The notes: generated by a model not told the origin, from the sequence alone. 64,000 bases of DNA from Alistipes sp. Zagget8 (GCA_001941065.1 MSHJ01000013.1:1-64000); one strand, 5' to 3'. Counted from the first letter of the stretch, positions 30,752-40,761 are shown. Numbers and translations: made by a program.

Positions 30752-31825
30752 CTATTTCGCGTGTTTCTGCGCGAACTCCTGCATGCAGGCCACCAGCGCC
30801 TCGACGCTCTCCTTCGGGAGGGCATTATAGCACGATGCGCGGAAACCGCCCACCAGACGGTGGCCCTTGATGCCGACCATGCCGCGCTCCTTGGCGAATG
30901 TCATGAACTCGTCGGCCAGCTCTTCGTATCCCTCGGCCATCACGAAGCAGATATTCATCAGCGAACGGTCCTCCTTCACAACCGTACCGCGGAACAGCGG
31001 GTTGCGGTCGATTTCGTCGTAGAGCAGGGCGGCCTTCTCCTGGTTGCGGCGGTAGATTTCGGGAACGCCGCCGATCGACTTGAGCCACCGGAGGGTCTCC
31101 ATCAGCACATAGATCGGGAAAACGGGCGGCGTGTTGAACATCGAGTTGTTCTCGACATGGGTGCGGAACGACACCATCGACGGCAGGTCGCGGACGATCT
31201 TGTCCAGCATGTCCTCGCGGATGATGGCGAAGGCCACGCCCGCGGGAGCCAGATTCTTCTGCGCACCGCCGTAGATCATGGCGTATTTCGAAACGTCGAC
31301 CGGACGGGAGAGGATGTCCGACGACATATCGGCGATCAGGGGCACGGGCGACGTGAGGTCCTCGTGGTACTCCGTACCGTAGATCGTATTATTAGAGGTG
31401 ATATGCACATAGTCCAGGTCGGCCGGGATGGCGAAGCCCTTCGGGATATAGGTGAAATTCTTGTCCTCGGACGAAGCCAGCACCTCGACCCCGCCGTAAC
31501 GCTTGGCCTCCTTGATGGCCTTCTTCGCCCAGACACCCGTATTCACATAACCGGCTTTCGTGCCCAGAAAGTTCGCGGGAATTTCATAAAAATAGGTACT
31601 TGCACCGCCGCCCAGGTAGATGATCTTGTAGTTGTCCGGAATATGGAGCAATTCCCGGAAAAGCCGGTCGGCCTCCTCCATCACGGCGTCGAAATCCTTC
31701 GTCCGGTGGGAGATCGAAAGCAGCGAGAGACCCGATCCGTTGAAATCGAGAATTGCCTTGGCTGCATTTTCGATGACCTCGTCCGCCAGAATGGAAGGTC
31801 CCGCATTGAAATTGTGCTTTTTCAT
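30752..31825 (-). CDS. serC: phosphoserine aminotransferase
   Basis: [60 protein letters not shown]. Confidence 0.94.
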   Translation of the reverse strand: MKKHNFNAGPSILADEVIENAAKAILDFNGSGLSLLSISHRTKDFDAVMEEADRLFRELLHIPDNYKIIYLGGGASTYFYEIPANFLGTKAGYVNTGVWAKKAIKEAKRYGGVEVLASSEDKNFTYIPKGFAIPADLDYVHITSNNTIYGTEYHEDLTSPVPLIADMSSDILSRPVDVSKYAMIYGGAQKNLAPAGVAFAIIREDMLDKIVRDLPSMVSFRTHVENNSMFNTPPVFPIYVLMETLRWLKSIGGVPEIYRRNQEKAALLYDEIDRNPLFRGTVVKEDRSLMNICFVMAEGYEELADEFMTFAKERGMVGIKGHRLVGGFRASCYNALPKESVEALVACMQEFAQKHAK

Positions 31826-32003
31826 AATGATTCGTATGTGATTTGAATGATCTGATGCCTAACTGTTAGTTTACTAACACAAATGTAAATAAAAAAAATT
31901 ATAAATACAAAGATAGCCAAATAAATTTCATTCCGTCGGCAGAAGGCGCCACTTTTTGAAGAGTTTTTACTAATTTTGCAAAAAAATACAAGCTCCCGAC
32001 TAC

Positions 32004-32876
32004 ATGGTAAAATCAATGACCGGCTTCGGCAAAGGCGAGGCCACACTTAAAAATAAAAAAATAACGGTCGAAATACGGTCGCTCAATTCCAAGCAGCTGG
32101 ACCTTTCGCTGCGGCTTCCGGCCGTCTACCGCCAGTCGGAGTACGAACTCCGCAACGTCATCGCCCGCACGATTCAGCGGGGCAAGGTCGACGTCTTCGT
32201 CTCGGTGGAGTCGCAGGCCGTCGAAACCTCGGCCCGCATCAACCGCGAGGTATTCCGCGAATACCTGCGGCAGATGAACGACACGCTCACGTTCGCGGGC
32301 ATCGACGCCGGCTACGACGCCATCCTGCCGGTCATCATGCGCCTTCCGGACGTGGTGGCCACCGAATCCGAAGCCATTTCGGAGGAGGAGCACACCGCGC
32401 TGATCGCCGCCGCGGAGGCTGCCGCCGCGCAACTCGACGCCTTCCGCGCACAGGAGGGAGCGATCCTGATCGCCGACCTGCTGCGCCGTGTGGAGCTGAT
32501 CGAGCAGTACCGCGACGAGGTCGTGCCTTTCGAAAAGGCCCGCACGGAGACCGTCCGGAACCGCATCCTCGACAACCTCGCGAAACTCCCCGTCGACGTG
32601 GACCGCAACCGGCTGGAGCAGGAGATGATCTTCTACCTCGAGAAACTCGACATCACCGAGGAGAAGGTGCGCCTCACGAACCACTGCAACTATTTCCGTG
32701 AAGTGGCCGCAGGCGAGGAGGGCGCAGGCCGCAAACTGGGCTTCATCGCCCAGGAGATGGGCCGCGAGATCAACACGATGGGTTCGAAGGCCAACGAGTC
32801 GAACATTCAGATTCTCGTGGTCAAGATGAAGGACGAACTCGAAAAAATCAAGGAACAAGTGCTGAACATCTTATAA
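32004..32876 (+). CDS. YicC-family endoribonuclease-like protein
   Basis: MVKSMTGFGKGEATLKNKKITVEIRSLNSKQLDLSLRLP; C-terminal GRKLGFIAQEMGREINTMGSKAN. Confidence 0.93.
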   Translation: MVKSMTGFGKGEATLKNKKITVEIRSLNSKQLDLSLRLPAVYRQSEYELRNVIARTIQRGKVDVFVSVESQAVETSARINREVFREYLRQMNDTLTFAGIDAGYDAILPVIMRLPDVVATESEAISEEEHTALIAAAEAAAAQLDAFRAQEGAILIADLLRRVELIEQYRDEVVPFEKARTETVRNRILDNLAKLPVDVDRNRLEQEMIFYLEKLDITEEKVRLTNHCNYFREVAAGEEGAGRKLGFIAQEMGREINTMGSKANESNIQILVVKMKDELEKIKEQVLNIL

Positions 32877-33440
32877 ATGGGCAAGGTAATCATCTTTTCG
32901 GCCCCGAGCGGCTCGGGCAAAACCACGATCGTCCGGCACCTGCTGGAACGCTATCCCCAGTTGGAATTCTCCATTTCGGCGACCAGCCGCGCACCCCGCG
33001 GGCAGGAGCGTGACGGGGTGGATTACTATTTCCTCTCGCAGGAGGAGTTTATGCAGGCCGTGGACGAAAACCGCTTCGTGGAGTGGGAGGAGGTCTACAA
33101 AGGCACCTGCTACGGCACGCTGCGCAGCGAGGTCGAGCGCATCTGGGCCAAGGGGCACGTGATCGTCTTCGACGTCGACGTGATCGGCGGCATCAACCTC
33201 AAGCGCATCTTCGGTGATGACGCCTGCTCGGTGTTCGTCATGCCGCCCTCGATCGAGGAGCTGCGCCGAAGGCTCGTCAACCGCGGCACCGACAGCCCGG
33301 AGGTGATCGAGCGCCGCGTGGCCAAAGCGGAATTCGAGCTGACGAAGGCCCCGGAATTCGACCACGTGGTCGTCAACGACTGCCTCGAAGAGGCCGTGGG
33401 CGGCACCTGCGGCATCCTCGACCAATTTATCGCGCGGTAG
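32877..33440 (+). CDS. gmk: guanylate kinase
   Basis: IIFSAPSGSGKTTIVRHLLER; SATSRAPRGQERDGVDYYFLS. Confidence 0.95.
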   Translation: MGKVIIFSAPSGSGKTTIVRHLLERYPQLEFSISATSRAPRGQERDGVDYYFLSQEEFMQAVDENRFVEWEEVYKGTCYGTLRSEVERIWAKGHVIVFDVDVIGGINLKRIFGDDACSVFVMPPSIEELRRRLVNRGTDSPEVIERRVAKAEFELTKAPEFDHVVVNDCLEEAVGGTCGILDQFIAR

Positions 33441-33441
33441 G

Positions 33442-34251
33442 ATGAAACGGGTGATGCTCTATTTCGGGTCGTTCAACCCCGTGCACAAAGGCCACGTCGC
33501 GCTGGCGGAATACGCCGTCAAACAAGTGCTGTGCGACGAAGCCGTGCTGATCGTCTCGCCCCAAAGCCCCTACAAGGCGGCCGACGAACTGGCTCCCGAA
33601 ATGGACCGTTTCGAAATGGCGGAGATCGCCTGCGCCGCTTCGAAATACCCGGACCGGATCAAACCTTCGGTCGTGGAGTTTCTGCTCCCGAAGCCCTCAT
33701 ACACAATAGATACCCTCGATTACCTCAAGGAGAACTTCGGGTCCGAAATGCAGTTCTCGATCCTGATGGGCAGCGACCAGCTCGCCCGTCTCGACGGCTG
33801 GAAGGAGTACGAGAAAATCCTCGAATATCCGGTTTATGTCTATCCCCGGCGGGACGCCCCGGCGAAAGGCTTCGAAGGGCGCGTCACGCTGCTCACGGAC
33901 GCTCCGCTGCAGGATTTCGCCTCGACGGACGTGCGCGACCGCATCGGGCGGGGCGAGGACACCTCGGGAATGCTCGACGAGGGCGTCGCCGCCTACATCC
34001 GCCGCAAAGGGCTGTGGAGCCCCGCGGCACGCATCGCGGCCCTCACGGCGCAGATCGCAGCGGCTCCGCAGAACACGGCGCTCTACATCGAGCGCGGCAG
34101 GCTCCATTACCGGATGGGCGAGTGGGGCCCGGCCCTCAACGATTTCAATGCGGTGCTGCGCATCGACGACGGGCACGTCGAGGCCCGGCAGTTCGCCCGG
34201 ATGGTGCAGGAAATACTGGAATTCCGATACAAAGACATATACAACCCCTGA
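33442..34251 (+). CDS. nadD: nicotinate-nucleotide adenylyltransferase with C-terminal TPR-like extension
   Basis: LYFGSFNPVHKGHVALAEYA; SPQSPYK; C-terminal NTALYIERGRLHYRMGEWGPALNDFNAVLRIDDGHVEARQFARMV. Confidence 0.88.
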   Translation: MKRVMLYFGSFNPVHKGHVALAEYAVKQVLCDEAVLIVSPQSPYKAADELAPEMDRFEMAEIACAASKYPDRIKPSVVEFLLPKPSYTIDTLDYLKENFGSEMQFSILMGSDQLARLDGWKEYEKILEYPVYVYPRRDAPAKGFEGRVTLLTDAPLQDFASTDVRDRIGRGEDTSGMLDEGVAAYIRRKGLWSPAARIAALTAQIAAAPQNTALYIERGRLHYRMGEWGPALNDFNAVLRIDDGHVEARQFARMVQEILEFRYKDIYNP

Positions 34252-34252
34252 A

Positions 34253-35236
34253 ATGACACGTTTGAAGATAGCTCTCCTGGCCGGCGGAGATTCGCCCGAG
34301 CGGGAGATCGCCCTCCAGAGCGCCGCACAGATCGAAGCGGCCCTCGACCACACGAAATACGACATCACGGTCGTAGACCTTCACCACCGCGACTGGCACT
34401 GCACGACGCCGGACGGACGCCAATGGCAGGTCGACAAGAACGATTTCTCGGTCACCGTCGACGGCGAGCGCAAGGCGTTCGACTATGCCCTGATCATTAT
34501 CCACGGCACGCCCGGTGAGGACGGCAAACTGCAGGGATACCTCGACATGATGGGCGTTCCCTATTCGTCGTGCTCGATGACCTCGTCGGTCGTCACCTTC
34601 GACAAGATCACCACCAAGCGCACGCTCGCAGGCCGTGTCAACCTGGCCCGCGAGGTCTTCCTGCGCCGGAGCGAGGCGTTCGACGCGGCGAAGATCGCCG
34701 CCGATTTCGGCATGCCGCTGTTCGTAAAACCCAACGCCAGCGGGTCGTCGTTCGGCGTGACCAAGGTTCACACCCCGGAGGAGCTTCCGGCGGCCATCGA
34801 GGCGGCCTTTGCTCAGGGCGATGAAATCCTGATCGAGGAGTGTATCACGGGCCGCGAAATGGGCTGCGGAATCATGATCGCCGGCGGAAAAGAGTACATT
34901 TTCCCCATCACGGAGATCGTTTCGAAAAAGGATTTCTTCGATTACCAGGCCAAATACACCGAAGGCTATTCCGACGAAATAACCCCTGCGGACATCACGC
35001 CCGAGGTAAAGGCCGAACTGAACCGCATGACCCGCGAGGCCTACAAAACATGCCGCTGCTCGGGCGTCGTAAGGGTGGATTTCATCGTGACCCCTGCGGG
35101 AAAGCCCTATTTCATCGAGCTGAACTCGATTCCCGGCATGAGCGCCGGAAGCATCGTCCCCAAGCAGGCCCGCGAAATGGGCATGTCGCTCGGGGAACTC
35201 TACGACATCATCATCGCCGACACCTGCCGCAAATGA
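34253..35236 (+). CDS. ddl: D-alanine--D-alanine ligase
   Basis: LKIALLAGGDSPEREIALQSA; FVKPNASGSSFGVTKV; FIELNSIPGMSAGSIVPKQ. Confidence 0.94.
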   Translation: MTRLKIALLAGGDSPEREIALQSAAQIEAALDHTKYDITVVDLHHRDWHCTTPDGRQWQVDKNDFSVTVDGERKAFDYALIIIHGTPGEDGKLQGYLDMMGVPYSSCSMTSSVVTFDKITTKRTLAGRVNLAREVFLRRSEAFDAAKIAADFGMPLFVKPNASGSSFGVTKVHTPEELPAAIEAAFAQGDEILIEECITGREMGCGIMIAGGKEYIFPITEIVSKKDFFDYQAKYTEGYSDEITPADITPEVKAELNRMTREAYKTCRCSGVVRVDFIVTPAGKPYFIELNSIPGMSAGSIVPKQAREMGMSLGELYDIIIADTCRK

Positions 35237-35805
35237 TCGAGATCGACGACAAAATCGTGAGCGCCGACCTGCTGCGCGAGTGCTTCGCCTGCGACATCGC
35301 GCAGTGCAAGGGCATCTGCTGCGTCGAAGGCAACGCCGGAGCGCCGCTCGAAGCCGACGAGGTGGAGACGCTCGAACGCGAATACCCGGCTTATCGGCCC
35401 TACATGACGCCCGAAGGCATCGAGGCCGTCGAACGGCAGGGCTATATGGTCGTGGACGAGGACGGGGACCTGACGACGCCGCTCATCAACGATGCCGAGT
35501 GCGCCTATACCTACACGGAGAACGGCGTGACGCTCTGCGCCATCGAAAAGGCGTGGATGGAGGGAAAGACCACGTTTCGCAAACCGATCTCGTGCCATCT
35601 GTATCCCATCCGCGTGATGCGTTTCTCGAACGGCACCGTAGGGCTCAACTACCACCGCTGGTCGGTGTGCGCCCCGGCCCGCCGGTGCGGTGCGAAGCTG
35701 GGAATCCCGGTCTACAAGGCCCTGCGGGAACCGATCGTCCGCCGCTTCGGCGAAGAATTTTACAAAGCGCTGGAAACGGCCGAAGAACTGATCCGACAAC
35801 AATAA
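35233..35805 (+). CDS. DUF3109-family protein (Cys-rich)
   Basis: LRECFACDIAQCKGICCVEGNAGAPLEADEVE; CAIEKAWMEGKTTFRKPISCHLYPIRV; ATGA overlap with ddl. Confidence 0.9.
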   Translation: MIEIDDKIVSADLLRECFACDIAQCKGICCVEGNAGAPLEADEVETLEREYPAYRPYMTPEGIEAVERQGYMVVDEDGDLTTPLINDAECAYTYTENGVTLCAIEKAWMEGKTTFRKPISCHLYPIRVMRFSNGTVGLNYHRWSVCAPARRCGAKLGIPVYKALREPIVRRFGEEFYKALETAEELIRQQ

Positions 35806-35811
35806 GAGACT

Positions 35812-37023
35812 ATGAAAAAATACCTGTTGACACTCGCGGCCCTTTCGTTGGTCCTCACCTCGACGGCCCGCAAACCCCGAAGCGCACGGACGCAAGCCGC
35901 CGTGAAATCCACCGAGAATGTCGCCGCCGATTCGCTGCTGGCCGTGACGTCCCGGCAGGCGTCCCTGATCGACTCGCTCCGCAGCCTCGTCATCGCCGAG
36001 CATATCGCCGGGCGGTTCTCCGGGGATACGGATGAAGCCGAAGAACTCGCGGCAGCCGTCGTCAGCCCCGAGCAGGCTGCCGCAGACTCCGTCGCCGCGC
36101 TGCAGCTGCGCCTGCGTCCCACGAAGATCGAATCCATCTTCGACTCCAACGGGCTGACGGTGATCGACACTCTCGCGACGGACAACGACGCCGTGCAGGT
36201 GATTCTTTACAGCAACAACTCGTGGAAATACGTCCGCAACCGCGAAATCGCCAAGGACAGCACCATCTTCGAAAAATACTGGGACACGACGACGCTTTTT
36301 CCCTACAAGGACCTCGACATGTCGTCGATGCCCAAATCGGTGGTCATCGACTTGGTGGATTCGCTGACCGCCTATCATTGTCCCCATCAGGGCGCCGTGC
36401 ATCCGCACGGAAAATACGGCCCGCGGCGCCGGCGCCAGCATCAGGGCGTGGACCTGCCGCTCAAGACGGGCGATCCGGTCTATGCGGCCTTCTGCGGCCG
36501 TGTGCGCATTTCGCAGTATAACAACGGCGGCTACGGCAATCTGGTGATCATCCGCCACGACAACGGATTGGAGACCTATTACGGCCACCTGTCGGAACGC
36601 ATGGTGCAGCCCGGACAATGGGTCGAAGCCGGGCAGATCATCGGCCTGGGCGGCTCGACGGGCCGTTCGACGGGTCCCCACCTCCATTTCGAAACCCGCT
36701 ATTACGGGCAGTCGTTCGACCCCGAACGCCTGATCGATTTCAAGAACGGCACGCTGAGCCGCGAGACGTTCCTCCTGAAAAAATCGTTCTTCAGCATCTA
36801 CTCCAATGCCGGGCAGGATTTCGAAGACGAGATCGCCAACGAGGAGCAGGACAAGAAAGAGGCCGCCGAGAAGGAAGCCATGAAATACTACAAAATCCGC
36901 TCGGGCGATACGCTGGGGGCCATTGCACGCCGCCACGGCACGACGGTCTCGAACATCTGCCGCCTGAACGGCATCAAGTCGACCACCGTCCTGCGTATCG
37001 GGCGTTCGCTGCGGGTACGGTAA
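35812..37023 (+). CDS. M23-family peptidase with LysM domain
   Basis: 403 aa; RRRRQHQGVDLPLKTGDPVYAAFCGRVRISQYNNGGYGNLVIIRHDNGLETYYGHLS; HLHFETRYYG; C-terminal YKIRSGDTLGAIARRHGTTVSNICRLNGI. Confidence 0.92.
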   Translation: MKKYLLTLAALSLVLTSTARKPRSARTQAAVKSTENVAADSLLAVTSRQASLIDSLRSLVIAEHIAGRFSGDTDEAEELAAAVVSPEQAAADSVAALQLRLRPTKIESIFDSNGLTVIDTLATDNDAVQVILYSNNSWKYVRNREIAKDSTIFEKYWDTTTLFPYKDLDMSSMPKSVVIDLVDSLTAYHCPHQGAVHPHGKYGPRRRRQHQGVDLPLKTGDPVYAAFCGRVRISQYNNGGYGNLVIIRHDNGLETYYGHLSERMVQPGQWVEAGQIIGLGGSTGRSTGPHLHFETRYYGQSFDPERLIDFKNGTLSRETFLLKKSFFSIYSNAGQDFEDEIANEEQDKKEAAEKEAMKYYKIRSGDTLGAIARRHGTTVSNICRLNGIKSTTVLRIGRSLRVR

Positions 37024-37052
37024 ACACGGGCAGAGACTTACACTCCATCTGA

Positions 37053-37832
37053 ATGATACCTAAGAAGATCCACTTTTGCTGGCTGGGGGGGGGAAAGTAT
37101 CCCGAACGGGTCCGGCAGTGCATGGAATCGTGGCGCACGGTGATGCCCGGATACGAAATCGTCCGCTGGGACGAGACACGTTTCGACGTGAACTCCGTGC
37201 CCTGGGTCCGGGAGGCCGTCGAGCGTAAGAAATACGCCTTCGCCGCCGACTACATCCGCCACTATGCGCTCTGCCGCGAGGGCGGCATCTATCTCGACAC
37301 CGATGTCGAGGTGCTCAGGCCGTTCGACGGACTGCTCGACGCGAAGATGTTCGCCGTCATAGAGACCGAAGAGTCGGTGCTGGCCCGCAACATCGCCGAA
37401 GGCCGCATTTCGGAAGCGGGGGACGTATTGACGGACAGGCTGTTTCCGGATGCGGGGCTGGGCCTGCAATCGGGCGCATTCGGCGTCGTGGCGGGGCATC
37501 CCTTTACCAGACGCTGTCTCGACTGGTATGAAAACCACCGTTTCATTCTCGAAGACGGCACGCTCTACGACCGGATCATCGCCCCCGACATCATGGCGTA
37601 CAACGCACGTCCGGCCGGACTGAAATACAAGGATGCCGCGCAGGAACTTGACGAGGGCATCCGCATTCATCCCTCGCCGACCATAGCCGCGTATGCCGCA
37701 AAGGCCGCTCCCGAAAGTTACGCCATACACCATTGCCTCGGTAGCTGGAGACCCGAGCCGCCCCGCCGGAAAAAGAAATGGTACTCCCGCTGGTGGAAGA
37801 GCCTGATGTGCGGACTCGGACTGCACAAATAA
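37053..37832 (+). CDS. glycosyltransferase with DXD sugar-binding motif
   Basis: MIPKKIHFCWLGGGKYPERVRQCMESWR...FAADYIRHYALCREGGIYLDTDVEVLRPFDGLL. Confidence 0.88.
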   Translation: MIPKKIHFCWLGGGKYPERVRQCMESWRTVMPGYEIVRWDETRFDVNSVPWVREAVERKKYAFAADYIRHYALCREGGIYLDTDVEVLRPFDGLLDAKMFAVIETEESVLARNIAEGRISEAGDVLTDRLFPDAGLGLQSGAFGVVAGHPFTRRCLDWYENHRFILEDGTLYDRIIAPDIMAYNARPAGLKYKDAAQELDEGIRIHPSPTIAAYAAKAAPESYAIHHCLGSWRPEPPRRKKKWYSRWWKSLMCGLGLHK

Positions 37833-37886
37833 GAAAAGGGCCTCGGGACATGCCCCGAAACCCCTCCCTAAAAACGATTATCACAT

Positions 37887-38014
37887 CCGGGCGCAGAACC
37901 GGACAGGACGCCGGGAAACTGCTCGCCGCCCCCTAAAACCCGGCTCTTAGCCGGGCACAGAACCGGACAGGATGCCGGGAGACTGCCCATCGCCCCCTAA
38001 AACTCGGCTCTTAG
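37887..38014. repeat. two tandem 64-bp units (37887-37950, 37951-38014), each containing a hairpin
   Basis: ccgggc(g/a)cagaaccggacagga(c/t)gccggga(a/g)actgc...cgccccctaaaac(c/t)cggctcttag; about 7 differences over 64 bp by eye. Confidence 0.9.
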
Positions 38015-38790
38015 CCGAGCTGCACGGCATCGACGGCGTCGATCACCGCGCCGCGCAGCCCCTTGCGTTCCAGTTCGGCGACGCCCACGATCGTCGTGCC
38101 GCCGGGCGAACAGACGGCATCCTTCATCACCCCGGGGTGCTGTCCCGTCACGAGTTGCAGTTTTCCGGTTCCGGCGACCATCTGGCTCACCATCCGGTAG
38201 GCGTCGGCACGGGGAATGCCGTGTTTGACGGCTCCGTCGGCCAGCGCCTCCATGAACATGGCGACGAATGCCGGGCCGCAGCCGCAGACCGTGCTCGAAA
38301 TGCCGAGCAGGGCGGTATCCATCCGAATCACAATCCCGAGTTTCGAGAACAACTCCTCGACGCACGTCCATTGTTCGTCCGAGAGCGAGTGGCGGCGTTC
38401 GCAGACGACGATGCCTTCGCAGACCGAGACCGGGGTATTGGGAATGGTCGACAGGTGGGGCGTGTCGGGGAGGAGCATCCGCTCGTAATCGTCGAACGTG
38501 ACGCCTGCGGCCACCGAAACGACGACCTTCTTCGCCAGCAGTTCCCGAACGGGCGTCACGACCGCCTCGACCTGATAAGGTTTTACGGCGACGATCACGA
38601 TGTCGGCAAATTCCGCAACGGCCGCCGCATCGTCGAAGGCGCGGAACCCGTGCGGTTCCGTGTTGCGCTGCAGTTTCGCGCTGTCGCGTGCGCAGGCGCC
38701 GATATTCCCGGCCCCAACGGCCTTTCCGCGGACCAGGCCGTGCGCGAGAGCCTGCGCCATATTTCCGAATCCGATAAATCCGATTTTCAT
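38011..38790 (-). CDS. proC: pyrroline-5-carboxylate reductase
   Basis: MKIGFIGFGNMAQALAHGLVRG; VVVSVAAGVTFDDYERML; VCSPGGTTIVGVAELERKGLRGAVIDAVDA. Confidence 0.93.
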   Translation of the reverse strand: MKIGFIGFGNMAQALAHGLVRGKAVGAGNIGACARDSAKLQRNTEPHGFRAFDDAAAVAEFADIVIVAVKPYQVEAVVTPVRELLAKKVVVSVAAGVTFDDYERMLLPDTPHLSTIPNTPVSVCEGIVVCERRHSLSDEQWTCVEELFSKLGIVIRMDTALLGISSTVCGCGPAFVAMFMEALADGAVKHGIPRADAYRMVSQMVAGTGKLQLVTGQHPGVMKDAVCSPGGTTIVGVAELERKGLRGAVIDAVDAVQLG

Positions 38791-38800
38791 AGTCTTCAAT

Positions 38801-39469
38801 TTATTTCGTGTAGTCTCTGTCTCCAAAAATCAGCGATCCGACGCGCACCATCGTCGAACCGCACTCGACGGCCAGCGGATAGTCGTGCGACATACCCATC
38901 GACAGCGTGTTGAACCGCGGTCCGAAATAGGGCTGCAGCAGGTCGAAACAACGCTTGAGTTCGTTGAAATCACGGCGGATCACCTCGCCGTCGTCGGTAT
39001 TGGTGGCGATGCCCATCACGCCGCGCACGCAGATGTCCGGCATCTGCGCAAAGGGCGCCGTGCGGATGTATTCCATCAGTTCACCGAAATCCCAGCCCGT
39101 CTTGGTCTCCTCTTGGGCGACGTGTATTTCCAGCAGGATTTCGATCGTTCGGCCGCATTTGGCCGCTTCGCGCTGGATGGCCTCGGCCAGCCGGACGCTG
39201 TCGACCGAATGAATCAGCGACACGAACGGCGCGATGTATTTGATCTTGTTGGTCTGCAGGTGGCCGATCATGTGCCACTCGATATCCTTGGGCAGGGCCT
39301 CGTATTTTTCACGCAGTTCCTGCGGACGGCTCTCGCCGAAGACGCGGTGACCAGTATCATAAGCCTCGCGGATCAGCTCCGCGGGATGGGTCTTCGACAC
39401 GGCGACCAGCGTGACATCCCCGGGGAGCGTCGAACGCACGAACGACAGTTGATAAGCTATATCCGACAT
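38801..39469 (-). CDS. YggS-family PLP homeostasis protein
   Basis: VTLVAVSKTHPAELIREAYDTGHRVFGESRPQEL; HMIGHLQTNKIKYI; LSMGMSHDYPLAVECGSTMVRVGSLIFGDR. Confidence 0.93.
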   Translation of the reverse strand: MSDIAYQLSFVRSTLPGDVTLVAVSKTHPAELIREAYDTGHRVFGESRPQELREKYEALPKDIEWHMIGHLQTNKIKYIAPFVSLIHSVDSVRLAEAIQREAAKCGRTIEILLEIHVAQEETKTGWDFGELMEYIRTAPFAQMPDICVRGVMGIATNTDDGEVIRRDFNELKRCFDLLQPYFGPRFNTLSMGMSHDYPLAVECGSTMVRVGSLIFGDRDYTK

Positions 39470-39540
39470 TGGTTCTCAGTTTTACCCGGTAAAAATACGC
39501 AAAATTCGTACAAACACGAAACGGCTCCGGGAAAAAGCGG

Positions 39541-40761
39541 TTATTTTGCCGCCACGATCTGCGAACAACCGAATTCCCCCGGAAGCGTCCGCTGCGTCTT
39601 TTTCAGCGCATCGTAGATGTGGATGCGCCGCACACCGTTCGCCTCGCAAAGCAGGCAGATCTCCAGCGTGCCGCTGTCAGGAGCATATTCCGTAACCGAC
39701 AGCACCGTGCCCGGAACCTCGGCCAGCGTCTCCCCGAAGGTGCCGTCCCCGGAGGCGTTGAACAGCCGCAGCTGCGTCACGCCATCCTTCGACACGGCAT
39801 AGCCGCCGACCTGATAAAATTTGTCCGGTTCGTCGGAAGCAGCCACGGTCCAGAACGGAACCATCGCATCGGCCCCGACGGTCTTGCCCAGCCCCGAACC
39901 GCCGGAAACCGACAGCGACAGCGGAGTGCAGGTCCTGTCGCCATTGCACAACGTCAGCAGCAGATCCGACCCGGCCCGCACGAACGGCTGCACGGCCAGC
40001 TGCTGCACGACCTCTTCGGGCATGTCCCAGGAAAGCGGAGCCGGGTAAGAGGTGCGGGTAACACTCTGGGTCGTCAGCCTCAGCCGCCCCGCGTCATAGG
40101 AAAGGAGTGCGACGGCGGAATCGGAGACCTGTCCAATGAACAGGTAATCCTGATAGCCGAAATCGTTATAGTAATTCATCGTAAGGTCGAAACCGGTCAT
40201 CGAACCGGAATAGACGCCGTAAATCCAGCCCGAACCGGGAATCCCCACCGCGCAGGTAACTCCCCGGCCGATACCGAGCGCTTTAACCCGCGTCTCGGCA
40301 CCGGTCTCCAGGTCGATGCGGTCGATAGTCGTTTCGTCGGTGTCGTACTCCGTAATGCCGTAAAGCGCCGCAGTCTTCGGAATCCCGTCGGCAACGCGGA
40401 TATTACCCAGCGGCATCAAACGCCCGGAACGCAGCAGTAGCACCGTGGTCGTCGAAGCAGGGTAGTGCCCCGGGGCCAGGAAGGTGATACTTGCAGCGGT
40501 GCGCGACGTAACGATTCCCCGCACGCCTCTGGCGTAACCGTTCGGAGCGAATCCCTCGGCACCCTCTTCCCAGCAGATTTCGAACATAATCTCGTCATTT
40601 TCCTCGAAACCCTCGGCTGAGACGGTCACTCCGTCGCCGGGCGTGAAGACCCACGTTTCGGGAGGCATGACGATGTCGGTCACGAGAACGGGACGCACCT
40701 TCTTGTCGGAACAGGCCCCGAAGATCGCCCCGAAAAGAAACAACAGCAGTAATTTCCTCAT
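39541..40761 (-). CDS. hypothetical lipoprotein (possibly propeller-like)
   Basis: MRKLLLLFLFGAIFGACSDKKVRPVLVTDIVMPPETWVFTPGDGVTVSAEGF; lipobox FGAC. Confidence 0.7.
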   Translation of the reverse strand: MRKLLLLFLFGAIFGACSDKKVRPVLVTDIVMPPETWVFTPGDGVTVSAEGFEENDEIMFEICWEEGAEGFAPNGYARGVRGIVTSRTAASITFLAPGHYPASTTTVLLLRSGRLMPLGNIRVADGIPKTAALYGITEYDTDETTIDRIDLETGAETRVKALGIGRGVTCAVGIPGSGWIYGVYSGSMTGFDLTMNYYNDFGYQDYLFIGQVSDSAVALLSYDAGRLRLTTQSVTRTSYPAPLSWDMPEEVVQQLAVQPFVRAGSDLLLTLCNGDRTCTPLSLSVSGGSGLGKTVGADAMVPFWTVAASDEPDKFYQVGGYAVSKDGVTQLRLFNASGDGTFGETLAEVPGTVLSVTEYAPDSGTLEICLLCEANGVRRIHIYDALKKTQRTLPGEFGCSQIVAAK

